Part shown: positions 20,638-31,884 of the stretch, one piece after another
How the letters are laid out: each line of letters begins with the position of its first letter
Position numbering within the stretch: position 1 is the first letter of the stretch
Assembly (NCBI GenBank): GCA_020916435.1
Contig: CM037091.1
Span: forward strand, 113,407,874-113,471,873
DNA length: 64,000 nucleotides
Direction of reading: 5' to 3'
Origin: Oxytropis ochrocephala
Lineage: Eukaryota; Streptophyta; Magnoliopsida; Fabales; Fabaceae
Made by a program: the position numbers and the translations under genes
The notes under the pieces: model-generated
Database searches by the model: none
What the model was told of the DNA's origin: nothing
The model's input: only the letters and a program-made list of their open reading frames with translations

Positions 20638-23177
20638 ATGTCAAAGAGTAAAAGTATGATGGAACTACTTGCACAAATGGATTCAGCTGCTGAAAATAGT
20701 TCTAAGTAAGTAATTTCAGTCAAAATAATTTCTCAATATACTACTTATATTAACATTTCTTTCTTAACAATGTAGTGTGCATTCTAATGGTAAGAAACTT
20801 GCATCTGGAAATGTCATTGTGACTGAGGTTATACCACCTCCAACATGGTATGTATTCTAATCTATGTTGTAACTTTGTTCCTACATCGAAATGTCCTAAC
20901 CTGCCTTCTTCTAATCTACTTTATATTAACAAATGCAGTGAACTCCCAGAATCTAGTCCTAGTGAAGTCCCTGAATCTAGTCCTACAAAACTAACATCTG
21001 AGGCTACTATGGATGATGTGTTGAAAGCTATAAATCATCTTAAAGTTGAACTATAAAGAAACTTAGAAATTGTTTGTCAACTTAGTACAGCATCTGTTGC
21101 AATGCAAGCTACTCTGAAGAAAATGGAGAGTTTAATTACCACCAACAACCAAGAACTACCTTTGCAGAAAAACAATACTTCTGAAAACACTTCATATCCT
21201 CAAAACAATGAGATTTCTCTTTGTGGAAGACATTGGAGATATTGGTGGCTCATTTGGTAAAAGAAAGACTTTAATACACAACTTAACAGATGATGAAATC
21301 AACAATGTCATTATATCACTAATGATGATGATGATGAAAATGGTTCAAAAAATTATGTCGTCCAAATTGTTACACCATGTATGGAAAACACACTCAATAT
21401 AATGAAACCACATTACACCGCTAGTTGGACTCGTTCATCTCACGTGGATGAGCCAAATCAATTGAAATGTCAAAACTCACTCCTACTAAATACAAACATC
21501 CATTAACAACTCACAAGGTACCATTCACTATATACCTAACTCCCTTCTAATCTTCACATATTCAATTGTTAGCTTACTCTTTTAGGACATTAATGACTTT
21601 AAATCTTAACATAATCACTTATTATGCTTCTATTTTAGGAACTTGTTATTGGAGAAACAACTAAACATAACTGTGAAGGACAATCTTCAAGGTATTCACG
21701 TTTCCACGAAAATTCAAATGTTGTTGGTAGTGTAAACCTTGCAAAGAGACTCTTCCATTCCCCACATCACTCTCTACACAATGACTTCAAAATTTAGCAC
21801 TCAATTCTAGATTGGTGAAGAAAATGGAAGAAATGACATTGTTGGAAGGACAAACCTAAACCCTACAACCAGTGGGTGTTAATAAGTATCCTAGGACAAC
21901 AATACCAAAGGTTTGCTCTATAACCCTATATTTCGACTTGCAGCAGTCCATTAAACACATAAAATAATTTTTAGAAACTAATTTGTTGCTAATGTAGGGA
22001 TTGAGACTTAAATTCAAGCCTACTAATGATATGAACTTAGACTTTCAACAACAACAAAGCAGTGTATATCTTTTCATCCGAGCAAGACCTAGGGTAACAT
22101 ATATATACTATTAATATTATCCATTACAATGGTTTCATGTTACTTTAAATGTCTTAAACAATGTCCATGAGGAGATACTTTTTGTATCTCGTGACATATT
22201 TGTCACAAGAAGTGACTTCCTAAGCTTGTGCCCCGCAAACATGTTAAAAGTGAAATCTCGGCAATACCGTGACAAAATCGATGGATTGAGAAAATTTTCA
22301 AAGAAAGGAATGTATGGTGTCTACCTCCAATGTTTGAAGTCGATCTGTTTTAGTTTCCATGGAATTACATGTCATGATGCATATGAGAAATATTGCAAAC
22401 AATGGATGGAACCATTCCCAAACCTTCATTATGTTAGTCACTAACTATTTTTAATTTTCTCGCATTCTTTCTAATTCATTCTATTAAATTTCTAACACTA
22501 GTCCCTTATCAATTAGATCTATGTCCCTTACAAAACCGAAGTCGATAATCATCGCCTCATGGTTGTTTCACTACCTCACCAAACCATTTATCAAATGGAC
22601 CCCTTCCTACCAATTGAGCAAATTAAAGTTAGCAAAGCTAAGATTCACCAACTGGTTAGTAAACTGACACAATCTTTTTAAACACTATTTTCTTAAAGTA
22701 ACTTACACTACCATTTTCAGGCTGAAGTGTTGGCCCAAATGATTGGCCATTCCAACTATGGAGATACATTCAAGGAAAAAGTAGTTGATTTCCAAGATTG
22801 GCCAATTAAGGAGGCAAGGGGAATCCCTAACTGTGGGAATGGGTAAGTACATCTAATGTAAACTACAAAATCTTCAACAATATTACTAACAACTTTTTTT
22901 TTGTTTAATAGAATCAGCTCAGGGGTTTGGGTACTAGATTGGCTTCAAATGGATGACAACTTCTTTCCAAGCATTGTTGGAGTGGTTTGTATTCAAAACT
23001 TCATTTTCCTTTCAGCATATCTTTATTTATCATTAATACTTACATTCTACATTGTTTCAGCTCCAAGAAAATCGGCTCAGAATGACAATGGCCACACCAC
23101 TTGCTATTGGGGGTGAACAATGAAATAAGGGATTCGATTCAACAAAAAGTCGAGGTGTTTTGGGCAGTCTATCTTAA
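20638..23177 (+). pseudogene. Ulp1/C48-like cysteine-peptidase gene, right-arm copy
   Basis: Counterpart of 10540-13084. Exon 1 (20638-20706) starts MSKSKSMMELLAQMDSA and ends at GTAAGT. Further exons follow at about 20776, 20939, 21640, 22000, 22170, 22519, 22722 and 22911. DNHRLMVVSLPHQTIYQMD carries the expected His and Asp; ISSGVWVLDWLQM shows Ser in place of the nucleophile Cys; the end codon is at 23175-23177. The exon at 22190-22435 is scrambled by several small indels compared with the left arm, each near a CAG or CTG, and the exon at 21640-21910 also has several. The stop after INHLKVEL is shared with the left arm. Confidence 0.7.
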
Positions 23178-24372
23178 GGTGGTGGGAATGGTTCAAGTGG
23201 GAAGCTTCAAAGAACTTCTTTTTTTGGGGTTTAAATGGAACTTTTGTGGTGGTTCAAGTTGAAATTTCCTAAATCATGTTAAATGCAATTTTAGTTTTTA
23301 AATTTCTGCATCACTTTTGGGTTAATTTTTGGCAAAGTAAGGGGACTAAGCTTCTTATGTAGGGGACTTTTGGATTTTTATCAATGTGTAATCCTCAACT
23401 TATTAATCAAGCCTTTTATCACTATCTACTTTATCTGTTTATTAACCTATTAGCCATTCTTTTAATTACTACTTGCGACATTAATTACTTAAACTTAAAT
23501 ACATACTACTACAATCAAAATCTGCAACTCACCTCAACTATCTTTACACATTTCCTATATTACATCAATCAAGCTAATAAATCAATCAATTACTAACAAA
23601 ACTATTACTACAATCCAATTAATACACCGCAACTTTCACTATATTTAACATTCACACCTTTCAGCCTTCAGCCCTCTATCAACAAACATGCATCATCAAA
23701 AACTCTTGTTTTATCTTAGTAATAATAATATACAATTCAAAATGTTGTTATCGTTATTTGCACAAATTTGGTCAAATAATTCTTAATTACTACGAATGGT
23801 GATTTTAAGTAGAAAAAATCTCAAATAAATCTTCGCTTCAACATGTCCAAATAGACTACGTGCTAAGTTTTCATGAACATATTCGATTGTTGAGAGAAAC
23901 GAATTATAAAGACACTTAGCTCTACTAAGGAGCATAAGGGGAAAGACTACAAGAGGTGTTGACATTCTCCAACACTATCATACAATCAACAGTGGAATTT
24001 CAATAAAAGAGTACACATTCTCCATAAATTTATATCATTAACTAAACTATCAGTACAACTACAGGTTAACTATCTAACAATGTCAAGCAATTCATCCTTA
24101 CCATCTATCAAAACTTCCACAACTCCTAAGGGCTCCATTGCACAATTCCATGTCCACACCTTCAGGCCATCTATCAACAACACCAACAATCCACCCAAAT
24201 GCAATGGGGTACCAAACTCTATTACTCACTTTCCTAGCAAAAGCCACGCATCAGATTAATTTTATTCTTACAAGTCTTTGTTAGCAAAATCAAATGCAAC
24301 AAAATAACTAAGGATGTGTTGGTGCGTACACTGATCTAGCTCCACTGTTAGAATTTCGAATTGAACCAGAGC

Positions 24373-25295
24373 CTAAAGAAGCTCTTTACCTTCATCATCA
24401 TACCTGCAGCACAAATAAGTATATGAGCATCATTATAAAAATACCATAAGAAGGGGAAAATTAGCCTAGTGGACATTGGCATACCAGCATCTGAGCTTCT
24501 TTGATTCGGGTATTTCTGGATTTATCTGAACGACACTTTTGCCTATGGTTAACAAAGAAACACACGAAACGGAGATTCAACAACTCTCAGCGTGAGATAT
24601 ACTTGAGCCTTTACCACCTAGACTATGCAATAATGACTAATGCTTACACATTAGCATACCTTGAAAGTCCCCAACTCTGAGGGATTTGATTGCAACTACA
24701 GGGGATTTATCAGCAATGTCCAACAATTCTTGTCCTAAATTAGTTGCAAGGTCATTCCACAAACACAACAACTGTCTTCTTACTGCAATATCAATCATAC
24801 ACACTTTAAGTCTCACAATATTGAGAAATAACAAAATGCCAATTACTGTACATGAGAAACAACAAAAACTTACCCTTCATCAGCAATAGTAATGTCTCGC
24901 TTAGGAATACTCTCATTGTCAATCTTCCTTCGAATACTCATTGTGGGAGACACGCTCTGAACAACTACAACAACATCTGAAATCCACAAGAGATATATCA
25001 ATAAGATAGCAACAAGAGAAAGAAGTAACATGGCTTCTAAACAACACTCACCAACAAGTTCGGGCTTATTGACATGAGGGCCCAGTTGATCAATCGGGAC
25101 AAAATTTAATTTTGTTTCTGGAACAAAACTTGCTTCGTCAGCAGAGTCTTCCACCTCAGAATTGTCATTCAGTGTCATTTCAAAATCATTTTGCACAGTT
25201 TTGAATTGCTTGTTAGCAACTTTTAAAGTTTCACATAACAAATTTTTCATAAAACTTATTTGCAGCACCATTAAACATTGTTGCTTGAATCTGAG
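24373..25295 (-). pseudogene. RPA1-like gene, right-arm copy
   Basis: Counterpart of 8409-9331 on the minus strand. The first exon is better preserved here: ANKQFKTVQNDFEMTLND continues in frame through SFVPETKLNFVPIDQLG to ELVG before the intron, and RRKIDNESIPKRDITIADEG stays in frame to its donor. The later exons (WNDLATNLGQELL, LRVGDFQG, PEIPESKKLRCW) match the left arm, including the shared frame break and the shared stop. Confidence 0.7.
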
Positions 25296-26082
25296 TACCC
25301 TCAAAAATTTTCAAAAAAAAAAAAAATCACAATCTACAAAATAAATAGCAAAAGCCATACATCAGATTAATTTTTATCTTACTAACTAAAGCCTGAATCA
25401 GAATAAACTACTAACCCAGAATCACCCAATGGACTAGGTTCAGCATCAAATTTCTTCCATTAATTGAAATCAAAAACCTAATTCTTTAAACAAGATACAA
25501 AAAAAAACTAATTTCACTAACCTTCAAATGCGGTGTCACTGTATTTCGCGGAATACTCCATTTTTGAACGAAATCACCACTCTGCAAACGCAAAAACCCT
25601 ATCAATTTCAACGATTCATCATACTTGTACCATCCCTATTCTTCATCCTTTAAAAAGTCAAAATAATCCTATGAATATACGGAAATTTGAAGAAAAACAA
25701 ACATTTGGAGTAGAAGAACAAACCTTTGAAGAACAACAACTGAGATTTTTGAACATGGAAGAAGAAAGGGAAAAAGACGACTTCCCTTGCGTCAAAAAAA
25801 TAAATAAAACGAGTTCCCTATTTACTGAAGTGAAAGACTAATATGTGGATAAAATAAATCACTTTTTTTTTTTAACTGAGTAAAATTTTTAAGGGCAAAT
25901 TATCAATTTCAAAAACATTAGGGTCAACAAATTAATTATGAATATGTTATAAAGACAGAAACATTCAACAAGTCCTGGGTCTCTAATCACAACCATTCAA
26001 TATATATATATTATATCAAAGGCTACTAAGGCATTTTGGTACCATACCCAAATTGTCATACTTTGGTACCACAAAAGCCACC

Positions 26083-26091
26083 CTAGTAAAG
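26083..26091. repeat. Right 9-bp target-site duplication of the giant element
   Basis: CTAGTAAAG, identical to 7600-7608. Confidence 0.85.
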
Positions 26092-26900
26092 TGATAAAAA
26101 CTGCAGAACTCCAATTTGGGTAAAAATATGCAGAAGGGAAACTTTGTATGGATAACAATCTGGTATTTCTTAGATCATATGTGTAAAGAATAAAAGCCAA
26201 GTAAAAATACTGATACAAAAATTGGACATGAAAGAGAAAATGGCTAGTAGAGAGAACTTTAGAAATCACCAAATTCTTCACACTCAATCATTGCAACCGA
26301 TTTCCTCTTTTGCATTATCAGAGGAATATTTTTTGTTGGGGATTTTCTGTCTCTTGTTTCTTCTCACTTCTTTGATGATTGCATCGATTGCCACATGTCC
26401 TTCATCATCTGTCATTTAATCTCTTCCATCCACCAATTTTATTGCATTCTGACCTTCTGTGTTGATTCTATTATTCTCTTCCATTCCACCCACCATGGGA
26501 CAAGAACTTGATGAAGGTCCTTATCTTTGTTTAGAGGTAGTTAGTAGTTGTCTTGAGAAGTGCTAGCGATACTCTATTTTACACACTCTCTTCAATATTC
26601 ATTTTATGATTAGTTAAAATTCATGTAAGTCTCACCACTTTAGAAATGGAACCATTAAGGATAGATACGTGGAACACAAGATTAATTTTAGCTTTTAGTG
26701 AAAGGTTTCATTAGTGGTTTAGAGGCAACTGAGTCAATTCTCTTCATAACAGGGAAATGCCCAAAATATCTAAGCCCAACTTTCTGATTAGGGTAATAAA
26801 TTGTTGAAAAATTGCCACGAATTTGCGTCCAATCTTAGCAAGATTCTTTAAGACTCAATTCCAATTAGAAATTGCACCAATTACAGAACTCAATTACGTG
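26092..26900. other. Intergenic, no gene recognised
   Basis: Right flank of the giant element. A 65-codon frame at 26222-26419 (+) ends in a hydrophobic segment (LLGIFCLLFLLTSLMIAS), but nothing supports expression. Confidence 0.4.
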
Positions 26901-27479
26901 ATTAATTGATCGAATTAATCTGACCTAATTAAGAACCCTAAACGCACGAATTTGGGGGTAACTGCGAATTAAGCAATTAAACGATGACACACGAGAAATT
27001 GATCACCCAGTTCAGTATCAGAATGATACTAACGTCTCGGGAATTAAGCAATTGCTTAGTTCTTGCTGCATTAATCGAGTTATGAATCAATTGTACAAGA
27101 ATTGTGAATTTCCCAATTTGGATCACCCCCTCATTTCCCAAAACCGTAATTTCCCAGTGTTTACACTCGCACACCCAATGAAGGATTAGAAAACTGTTAC
27201 AATGAGAATCCCAACTCAAATCTATATAAACGAATGAACGAGCTTGTTTGGCGCCAAGAACATGTTCAAATGGCCGTTATAACTGAATTACGAAACTGGC
27301 CAATCTCACAGTGACACGTGTCACAGGCTGAGTGGGTCAAAACCAAAATCGTTTCCACATCATCACAATCTCCACCTTGGCAACACCAGAAACATTTCTG
27401 CCCTGGTGCTCAATTCAAGCAATTTGGACGAAAATATTTGGAAGAATTTAGCATGTCTGATGCCTTGGTACAAAATTGA

Positions 27480-28512
27480 TGTGGAGAGCTAGGAGTCATT
27501 TTGGAAGAATTTGGACGAAAAAGATACAAATAGATCGATCCACCACCAGGGTGTGTTTCGCGCCACACCCTGTTGTGAAAATTCTAAGTGTTTTCGCGAA
27601 ACACACCCCACCACACCTTGTTACTGCAGTTTTGGATTTTAGCATTTTTTAGCTTATTTTGGGCTGTGTTGGGATTTTATGTGCCTATGCCTAACTATAA
27701 ATAGACTTTAGAAAGACTTGTCTAGGGTTCTAAACTACACATTAAGGAGGAGCTTGAGAGGCAAGGATTCAAGAATCTTCATCTTCTTTCCTTCTCAAAA
27801 ATTTTGGTTTGAATGTTTCATACCTTGATATGATTGAGTAGTTTTGTATTTCTGGGATTGGGTACATCCCTTGGTATGTTTGAGGATGAATTGAACTATT
27901 TCCCCTTTTTTTATTTGATCTTTCTTTAATTCAATTCTTATTGTGTTTGTATATATGTGAATTTGTTGGCCGCTTGTTTACATTACATAGATTATTAAGG
28001 CCGAACTGAGAGATGAACCTAATTGTTAGATCTATAAGGATAGAACTTGAGATCTAAATCACGAAAGTAGGTTTAGTCTTTTTAGGAACCCATGAATTAT
28101 CATAGGGCTTAATGAGTTTAGTTTGAATTCAATTACCACGAAAGTAGGAGTTGTTTCGATTAAAAACGATTTTTGTTACTTGAGAGAGAACATTAACTTT
28201 CTTAGAATCAATTCACCTTCAAAGAGGATTAACGTTAATAAAAGGGTAATCAATTTGCAATCATAATTAATCTTTGTAGAGATTTCCAATCCTAGAAACC
28301 TTTTTATCTTATAATCTATTTTCTTGCAATTTCACATTCTAATTGATTTTTCACTATTTCTTTACTACAAACTCCCTTCAAATTAATCTAACTTTTGTTC
28401 CTTCTTTGTTTTATTAAATTATAGTTAGACGATACTCCAAAATCACAGTCCCTATGGATTCGGTCTTTTTACTAGTTGACGAAAACCGTACACTTGCGAA
28501 TTTCACACATCA
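27480..28512 (+). mobile_element. Solo-LTR-like fragment, Ty3/gypsy type
   Basis: Contains a TATA-like box (CTATAAATAG near 27696), a transcript-leader-like stretch, and a 3' end of the type TCCCTATGGATTCGGTC then CCGTACACTTGCGAATT, which closely resembles the 3' ends of plant gypsy LTRs. No internal region follows. The 5' border is not certain. DNA just upstream (26900-27400) may be a further LTR fragment in the opposite orientation. Confidence 0.45.
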
Positions 28513-28539
28513 ACCACCAAGAATGCCTCTTGTTCCTTG

Positions 28540-28760
28540 GTTGATATTCGATGGCAGCCACCCAGTTCTGGTTGGGTTAGATTGAACACAGATGGAACAA
28601 CTAATGGCAGATCACTCTACACCTTGTGGAGGTGTGCTACGAGACGAGTTTGGACACTGGTTAGGAGTCGTTTCAGCAAGGGCAGCTAACTCAAATGCTT
28701 ACATGGTTGAACTATGGGGAGTATTTTATGGCTTAAGTGATTGCCAATTGCCTTAACAAC
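28540..28760 (+). pseudogene. LINE RNase H domain fragment
   Basis: The plus-strand frame gives LNTDGTTNG, then TPCGGVLRDEFGHWLGVVS and AYMVELWGVFYGLS with small breaks, matching the RNase H domain (D near the start, GG-x-RD, and E of ELW) at the C-terminus of plant LINE-derived reverse transcriptases. It is cut off by the repeat at 28769. Confidence 0.6.
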
Positions 28761-28768
28761 AACAGAGC

Positions 28769-29309
28769 TAGGGTGAGCAAAACTCGTCCCAACTCTAAGA
28801 CTCGTCTTGTCTTTGTGCTATTTAACCCGCAAAGTATCAGGTTTGTTAAGGTCTAAGGATGAGTTACGTTCTAGAGAATTGGTTTGGCCAAAAATTAGGG
28901 ACGAGTTTGGTATAACCCATCCCTTACCCACTCATCACCCTAACTTTTAAGTCTATTACATTGGTAATGAGATTTTTATAAATACAATATTCAATTTGAA
29001 ATTTATGTTAGTTTAAATAGAAACATTGTTGTAAATCATTATTGTAAAAATCATATTTTGAGTTTGAATACATGATAAAATACTAAAAAAAAGTTCAATT
29101 TAACACTTCTAACTTTTAGTCATTATTGAGTGATCACCATATAATTTCACTTCAATTGTCCTTCGGACCAACTTGATCTCGTCTTAAATAAACCCGGTTT
29201 TATTTTGACCCTAAGAACATCGAGTTTGTTCCGGTCTAAGGACGGATTAAGGTCTAAAAAACGACCTTATAAAAATTTAGGATCAAATAAGAGACAAGTA
29301 AAACCATCT
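28769..29309. mobile_element. hAT-type MITE, decayed copy
   Basis: Starts TAGGGTGAGCAAAACTCGTCCC and shares most of its length with the intact copy at 62500-63063 (for example ATTTAACCCGCAAAGTATC). The right terminal repeat is largely lost. Confidence 0.65.
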
Positions 29310-29311
29310 CT

Positions 29312-29408
29312 TTACTAGATGTTGATTGTTTAGGAGTTTTTACTCCCCGCCTACCATCAACCTTTACTGGATGTTGATTGTTTAGGAGTTTTTAGTTTTT
29401 ACTCCCCG
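29312..29408. repeat. Tandem duplication of about 45 bp
   Basis: The phrase GATGTTGATTGTTTAGGAG followed by TTTTTACTCCCCGCCTA occurs twice in a row. A recent local duplication next to the MITE remnant. Confidence 0.75.
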
Positions 29409-29717
29409 CCTAATCATCGTATAACCATCTCTTTGGGATTTTTAGTCCTAATTCAAGAAGAAGAAAATCCAACTTTTATTGATTGATGTTGTAATAAATT
29501 TTACGACGAATGTGTAAACTAATTAAATTCGATCTATTATATGCCGAAGGGAGCCCATGATTCATGTGTGGGAAAACATCATGATCAATAATAAAAAGAC
29601 TTAAAAAAAAAACATAACAATAATGCTTAGACATAGATCTGCATTATGCTAGAAGAAGAGTCCAATAATCTGTTCCTCAAATTGAAACTCAAAAATCAAA
29701 TTAAAATAAAAATAAAT

Positions 29718-30227
29718 CTAAATAGAAGAAAGATTACCATTATTTTTATGAAAACTATTGCAATCAAATCCACAACCACAGTGAGGAATCTCGAGAAAGT
29801 TATCCACACCGAAGTCAGCAGGAATAAGACCGGCGACGGAGAATCGTAGATCATCACCGCGACGAGTTACCTCCACGATTTTGAGCCACAACACTTCAAC
29901 TTTGACGCTTATACCCTTCAATTTAGATAACTTACCTTTAGAGATAACTCCTTTGATGGTTGACTTGTATTTGAGATCGTAGGATCTAATACTGAAGATG
30001 CATGTTCCGTCAAAATACACCGTGAACTTACCGCTTTTTTCGTTTAGCTCATAGCTTTTGGCACCTTCTGGAAGAATACCTACTGGGAAATCATATTGTT
30101 TAAGAATTTCGTAGACTGATAAATTCTCTTTTTCGATTAATTCGTGTGCAATTGTCGCATACACCAGAAAAATAATACATAGAATTGTAGTAATTGTAGT
30201 AGATCTCATGATCGTATTCATAATCAT
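29718..30227 (-). CDS. DUF538 family secreted protein
   Basis: 169 residues. An N-terminal hydrophobic segment (TTITTILCIIFLVYATIA, about residues 10-27) looks like a signal peptide, so the protein probably enters the secretory pathway. The rest matches DUF538: SVYEILKQYDFPVGILPEG near residue 37, YELNEKSGKFTVYFDGTC, YDLKYKSTIKGVISKGKLS, then KVEVLWLKIVEV, and the C-terminal FLEIPHCGCGFDC. Known of the family: plant-specific, includes SVB, linked to trichome size and stress; the biochemical activity is not settled. A downstream Met (residue 3 or 7) could also be the start. The frame is single-exon and complete. Confidence 0.9.
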   Translation of the reverse strand: MIMNTIMRSTTITTILCIIFLVYATIAHELIEKENLSVYEILKQYDFPVGILPEGAKSYELNEKSGKFTVYFDGTCIFSIRSYDLKYKSTIKGVISKGKLSKLKGISVKVEVLWLKIVEVTRRGDDLRFSVAGLIPADFGVDNFLEIPHCGCGFDCNSFHKNNGNLSSI

Positions 30228-30344
30228 CCCCTTTCTTTGGTTTTTTGATGAATATAAATAGAAAATTACACTCAGTCAACAACACTTCCACTTGCCCAGA
30301 ATTATTTTGTTTTCTCCAGCTACCTTAATTGGTTGGATTGGACG

Positions 30345-30356
30345 CTTTTATATTTC
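30345..30356 (-). promoter_or_regulatory. TATA box of the DUF538 gene
   Basis: ATATAAAAGC on the minus strand, about 120 bp upstream of the start codon. Confidence 0.45.
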
Positions 30357-30751
30357 CTGAATTCTTGATTTTTTTTTAAATTTAAGTAATTTTATTTTTT
30401 TCAAAAAATTGAAGAATGATTTTTCTACAATTATTATAGTTGTGTATAATATATGTATCATCCATAATGCCCTGAAAAAACGTCAGTCCATGATTTTAAA
30501 ATATTTCTTTTGGTTTTTATTTTAGATTTGTAAAATATTTTGTAGTGTTTGGATTGTAATTAATACGTAACTATTTGGACTTGCAAGTTTTTTGTCCATA
30601 TATAAAGGAATATTCTAATAATAATGCGTGCAACTCGCGCAGCACGTGGCAAAGATTTCCATGTCAACGCGAGAGGAAAAGGGGTAAATGGGTAATCTTT
30701 GCTACACTTTGTGAAAAAAAAATTATTAACTTTTTTTTTAGAAAAAAATTA

Positions 30752-31038
30752 CTACCTCCGTCTCATTTTATATACAGATTTAAGGTTGTTACACACATAA
30801 TAAGAAAAATGATTGGTAGTTTAGATTTTATAAAAAGTGTTGTCTAAATTACCATTTAATCATTTATCTCTCTACATAGATAAACGTGAATCATTTATTA
30901 AATGTAAAAAATTGTCATGATTAATAAGGGTAGTAGTGGAAAAACATGTTAGATGTTTTTTTAAAAATGTAAGACAACAATTAATTTGGGACAAATTGAA
31001 TTTGCCAAAACTACTTTTATAAAATGGGATGGAGGTAG
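30752..31038. mobile_element. Stowaway-like MITE
   Basis: Starts CTACCTCCGTCTCATTTTAT and ends with the inverse (ATAAAATGGGATGGAGGTAG), flanked by TA on both sides. Confidence 0.8.
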
Positions 31039-31573
31039 TATTTCTTTTTTGACAATGTGAAAAAAATTGTTGAATGCGATGTTATCGTTTACATACATTA
31101 TTTACATTTTTTTTTACAAAAATCATTTACATTTACATACATCTACATAATCATTTTATAGTTCTTTTTATGAATCGTATCATCTACTTGCAATTATTAT
31201 AGAAGTAATTTCTCGAAATGATAAGAAACTAATGATGTGTGGCAAATTCCTCAAGAATTTTATCGTTTTGTTTAACATTAACATAAGAATTGAAATTAAA
31301 TATACAATATAAATCATCACAAAAAAATACAGCATAAATACAAATACTTAAGTTTTTCCATTTTTATCTCTCTAGTTTTTGAAGATCCTCTTTTGAGAGA
31401 TGCGGCTTTTTATTTTATTTTCACAAAAATGAGTGATATATATTATTTTGCGTTTAAATGAGAAACCTGTATGATATAGAACAACTTGAGAAAACCAAAA
31501 TTGTTTGGAGGGACTTTTTGTGGTTACTCAAGTTTGAATTCGGATTTTAATTTCGTGTATGTGAGTTTATATA

Positions 31574-31800
31574 CTCCCTCCGTTCCTATATATACTTGTC
31601 GTTTTTTGGCATTTTACACATACCAATGAGCTCAATAAATTTTGTTACATTTGATACAATTAATTCTCTTTTACCCATAATACTCTTAATCATTTATTAT
31701 CTCATTTCTTCTATTTCTCTCTCTACAATAAATACTTGGGACATTATTGACAAAACAACAATAAATGTTGCGTTTAGACTTGAAAAAATGACAAGTAAAT
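31574..31800. mobile_element. Truncated Stowaway-like MITE
   Basis: Begins CTCCCTCCGTTCCTATATATACTTGTC. An internal inverse (AAATGACAAGTA) occurs near 31786, but the far terminus is missing. Confidence 0.5.
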
Positions 31801-31861
31801 AAAAACAAACTTTTTCTTCAAAAGTGATAAAGTAAATATAAGTAAATATCTATTTGTTTTT

Positions 31862-31884
31862 GAAAAAAAAAAAAAAAAAAAAAA
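31862..31884. repeat. Poly(A) tract
   Basis: A run of about 23 A. No retroposon body could be assigned. Confidence 0.8.

Larger units (their letters stand above)
7609..26082. mobile_element. Giant inverted-repeat Mutator-like element (18,474 bp)
   Basis: The ends match exactly in inverted orientation (GGTGGCTTTTGTGGTACC, continuing for over 50 bp without mismatch) and are flanked by the 9-bp duplication. The inverted similarity continues to about 16107 and 17644, so each terminal repeat is about 8.4-8.5 kb, and only about 1.5 kb in the centre is single copy. Each arm carries RPA1-like, Ulp1-like and GRF-zinc-finger genes with introns. The centre encodes a MURA-like N-terminal domain. Known: MULEs make 9-bp duplications, and some plant MULEs carry Ulp1-like genes (Kaonashi in Arabidopsis, CUMULE in melon). 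The DDE core of the transposase was not found, so the element is probably non-autonomous. Identity of ends and duplication suggests insertion as one unit. Confidence 0.85.
17644..26082 (-). repeat. Right arm of the giant inverted repeat
   Basis: About 8.4 kb, reverse complement of 7609-16107, same cargo in mirrored order. It differs from the left arm by scattered substitutions and small indels, many at CAG/CTG sites. Confidence 0.85.

Noticed and set aside
7609..26082. Helitron, because of the RPA1-like gene
   Set aside because: Helitrons lack long inverted ends and target duplications and end in CTRR with a hairpin; this element has a 9-bp duplication and exact inverted ends, and no Rep/helicase was seen.
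26222..26419. 65-codon frame with a hydrophobic C-terminus
   Set aside because: No family match, no promoter evidence; length is expected by chance in this DNA.
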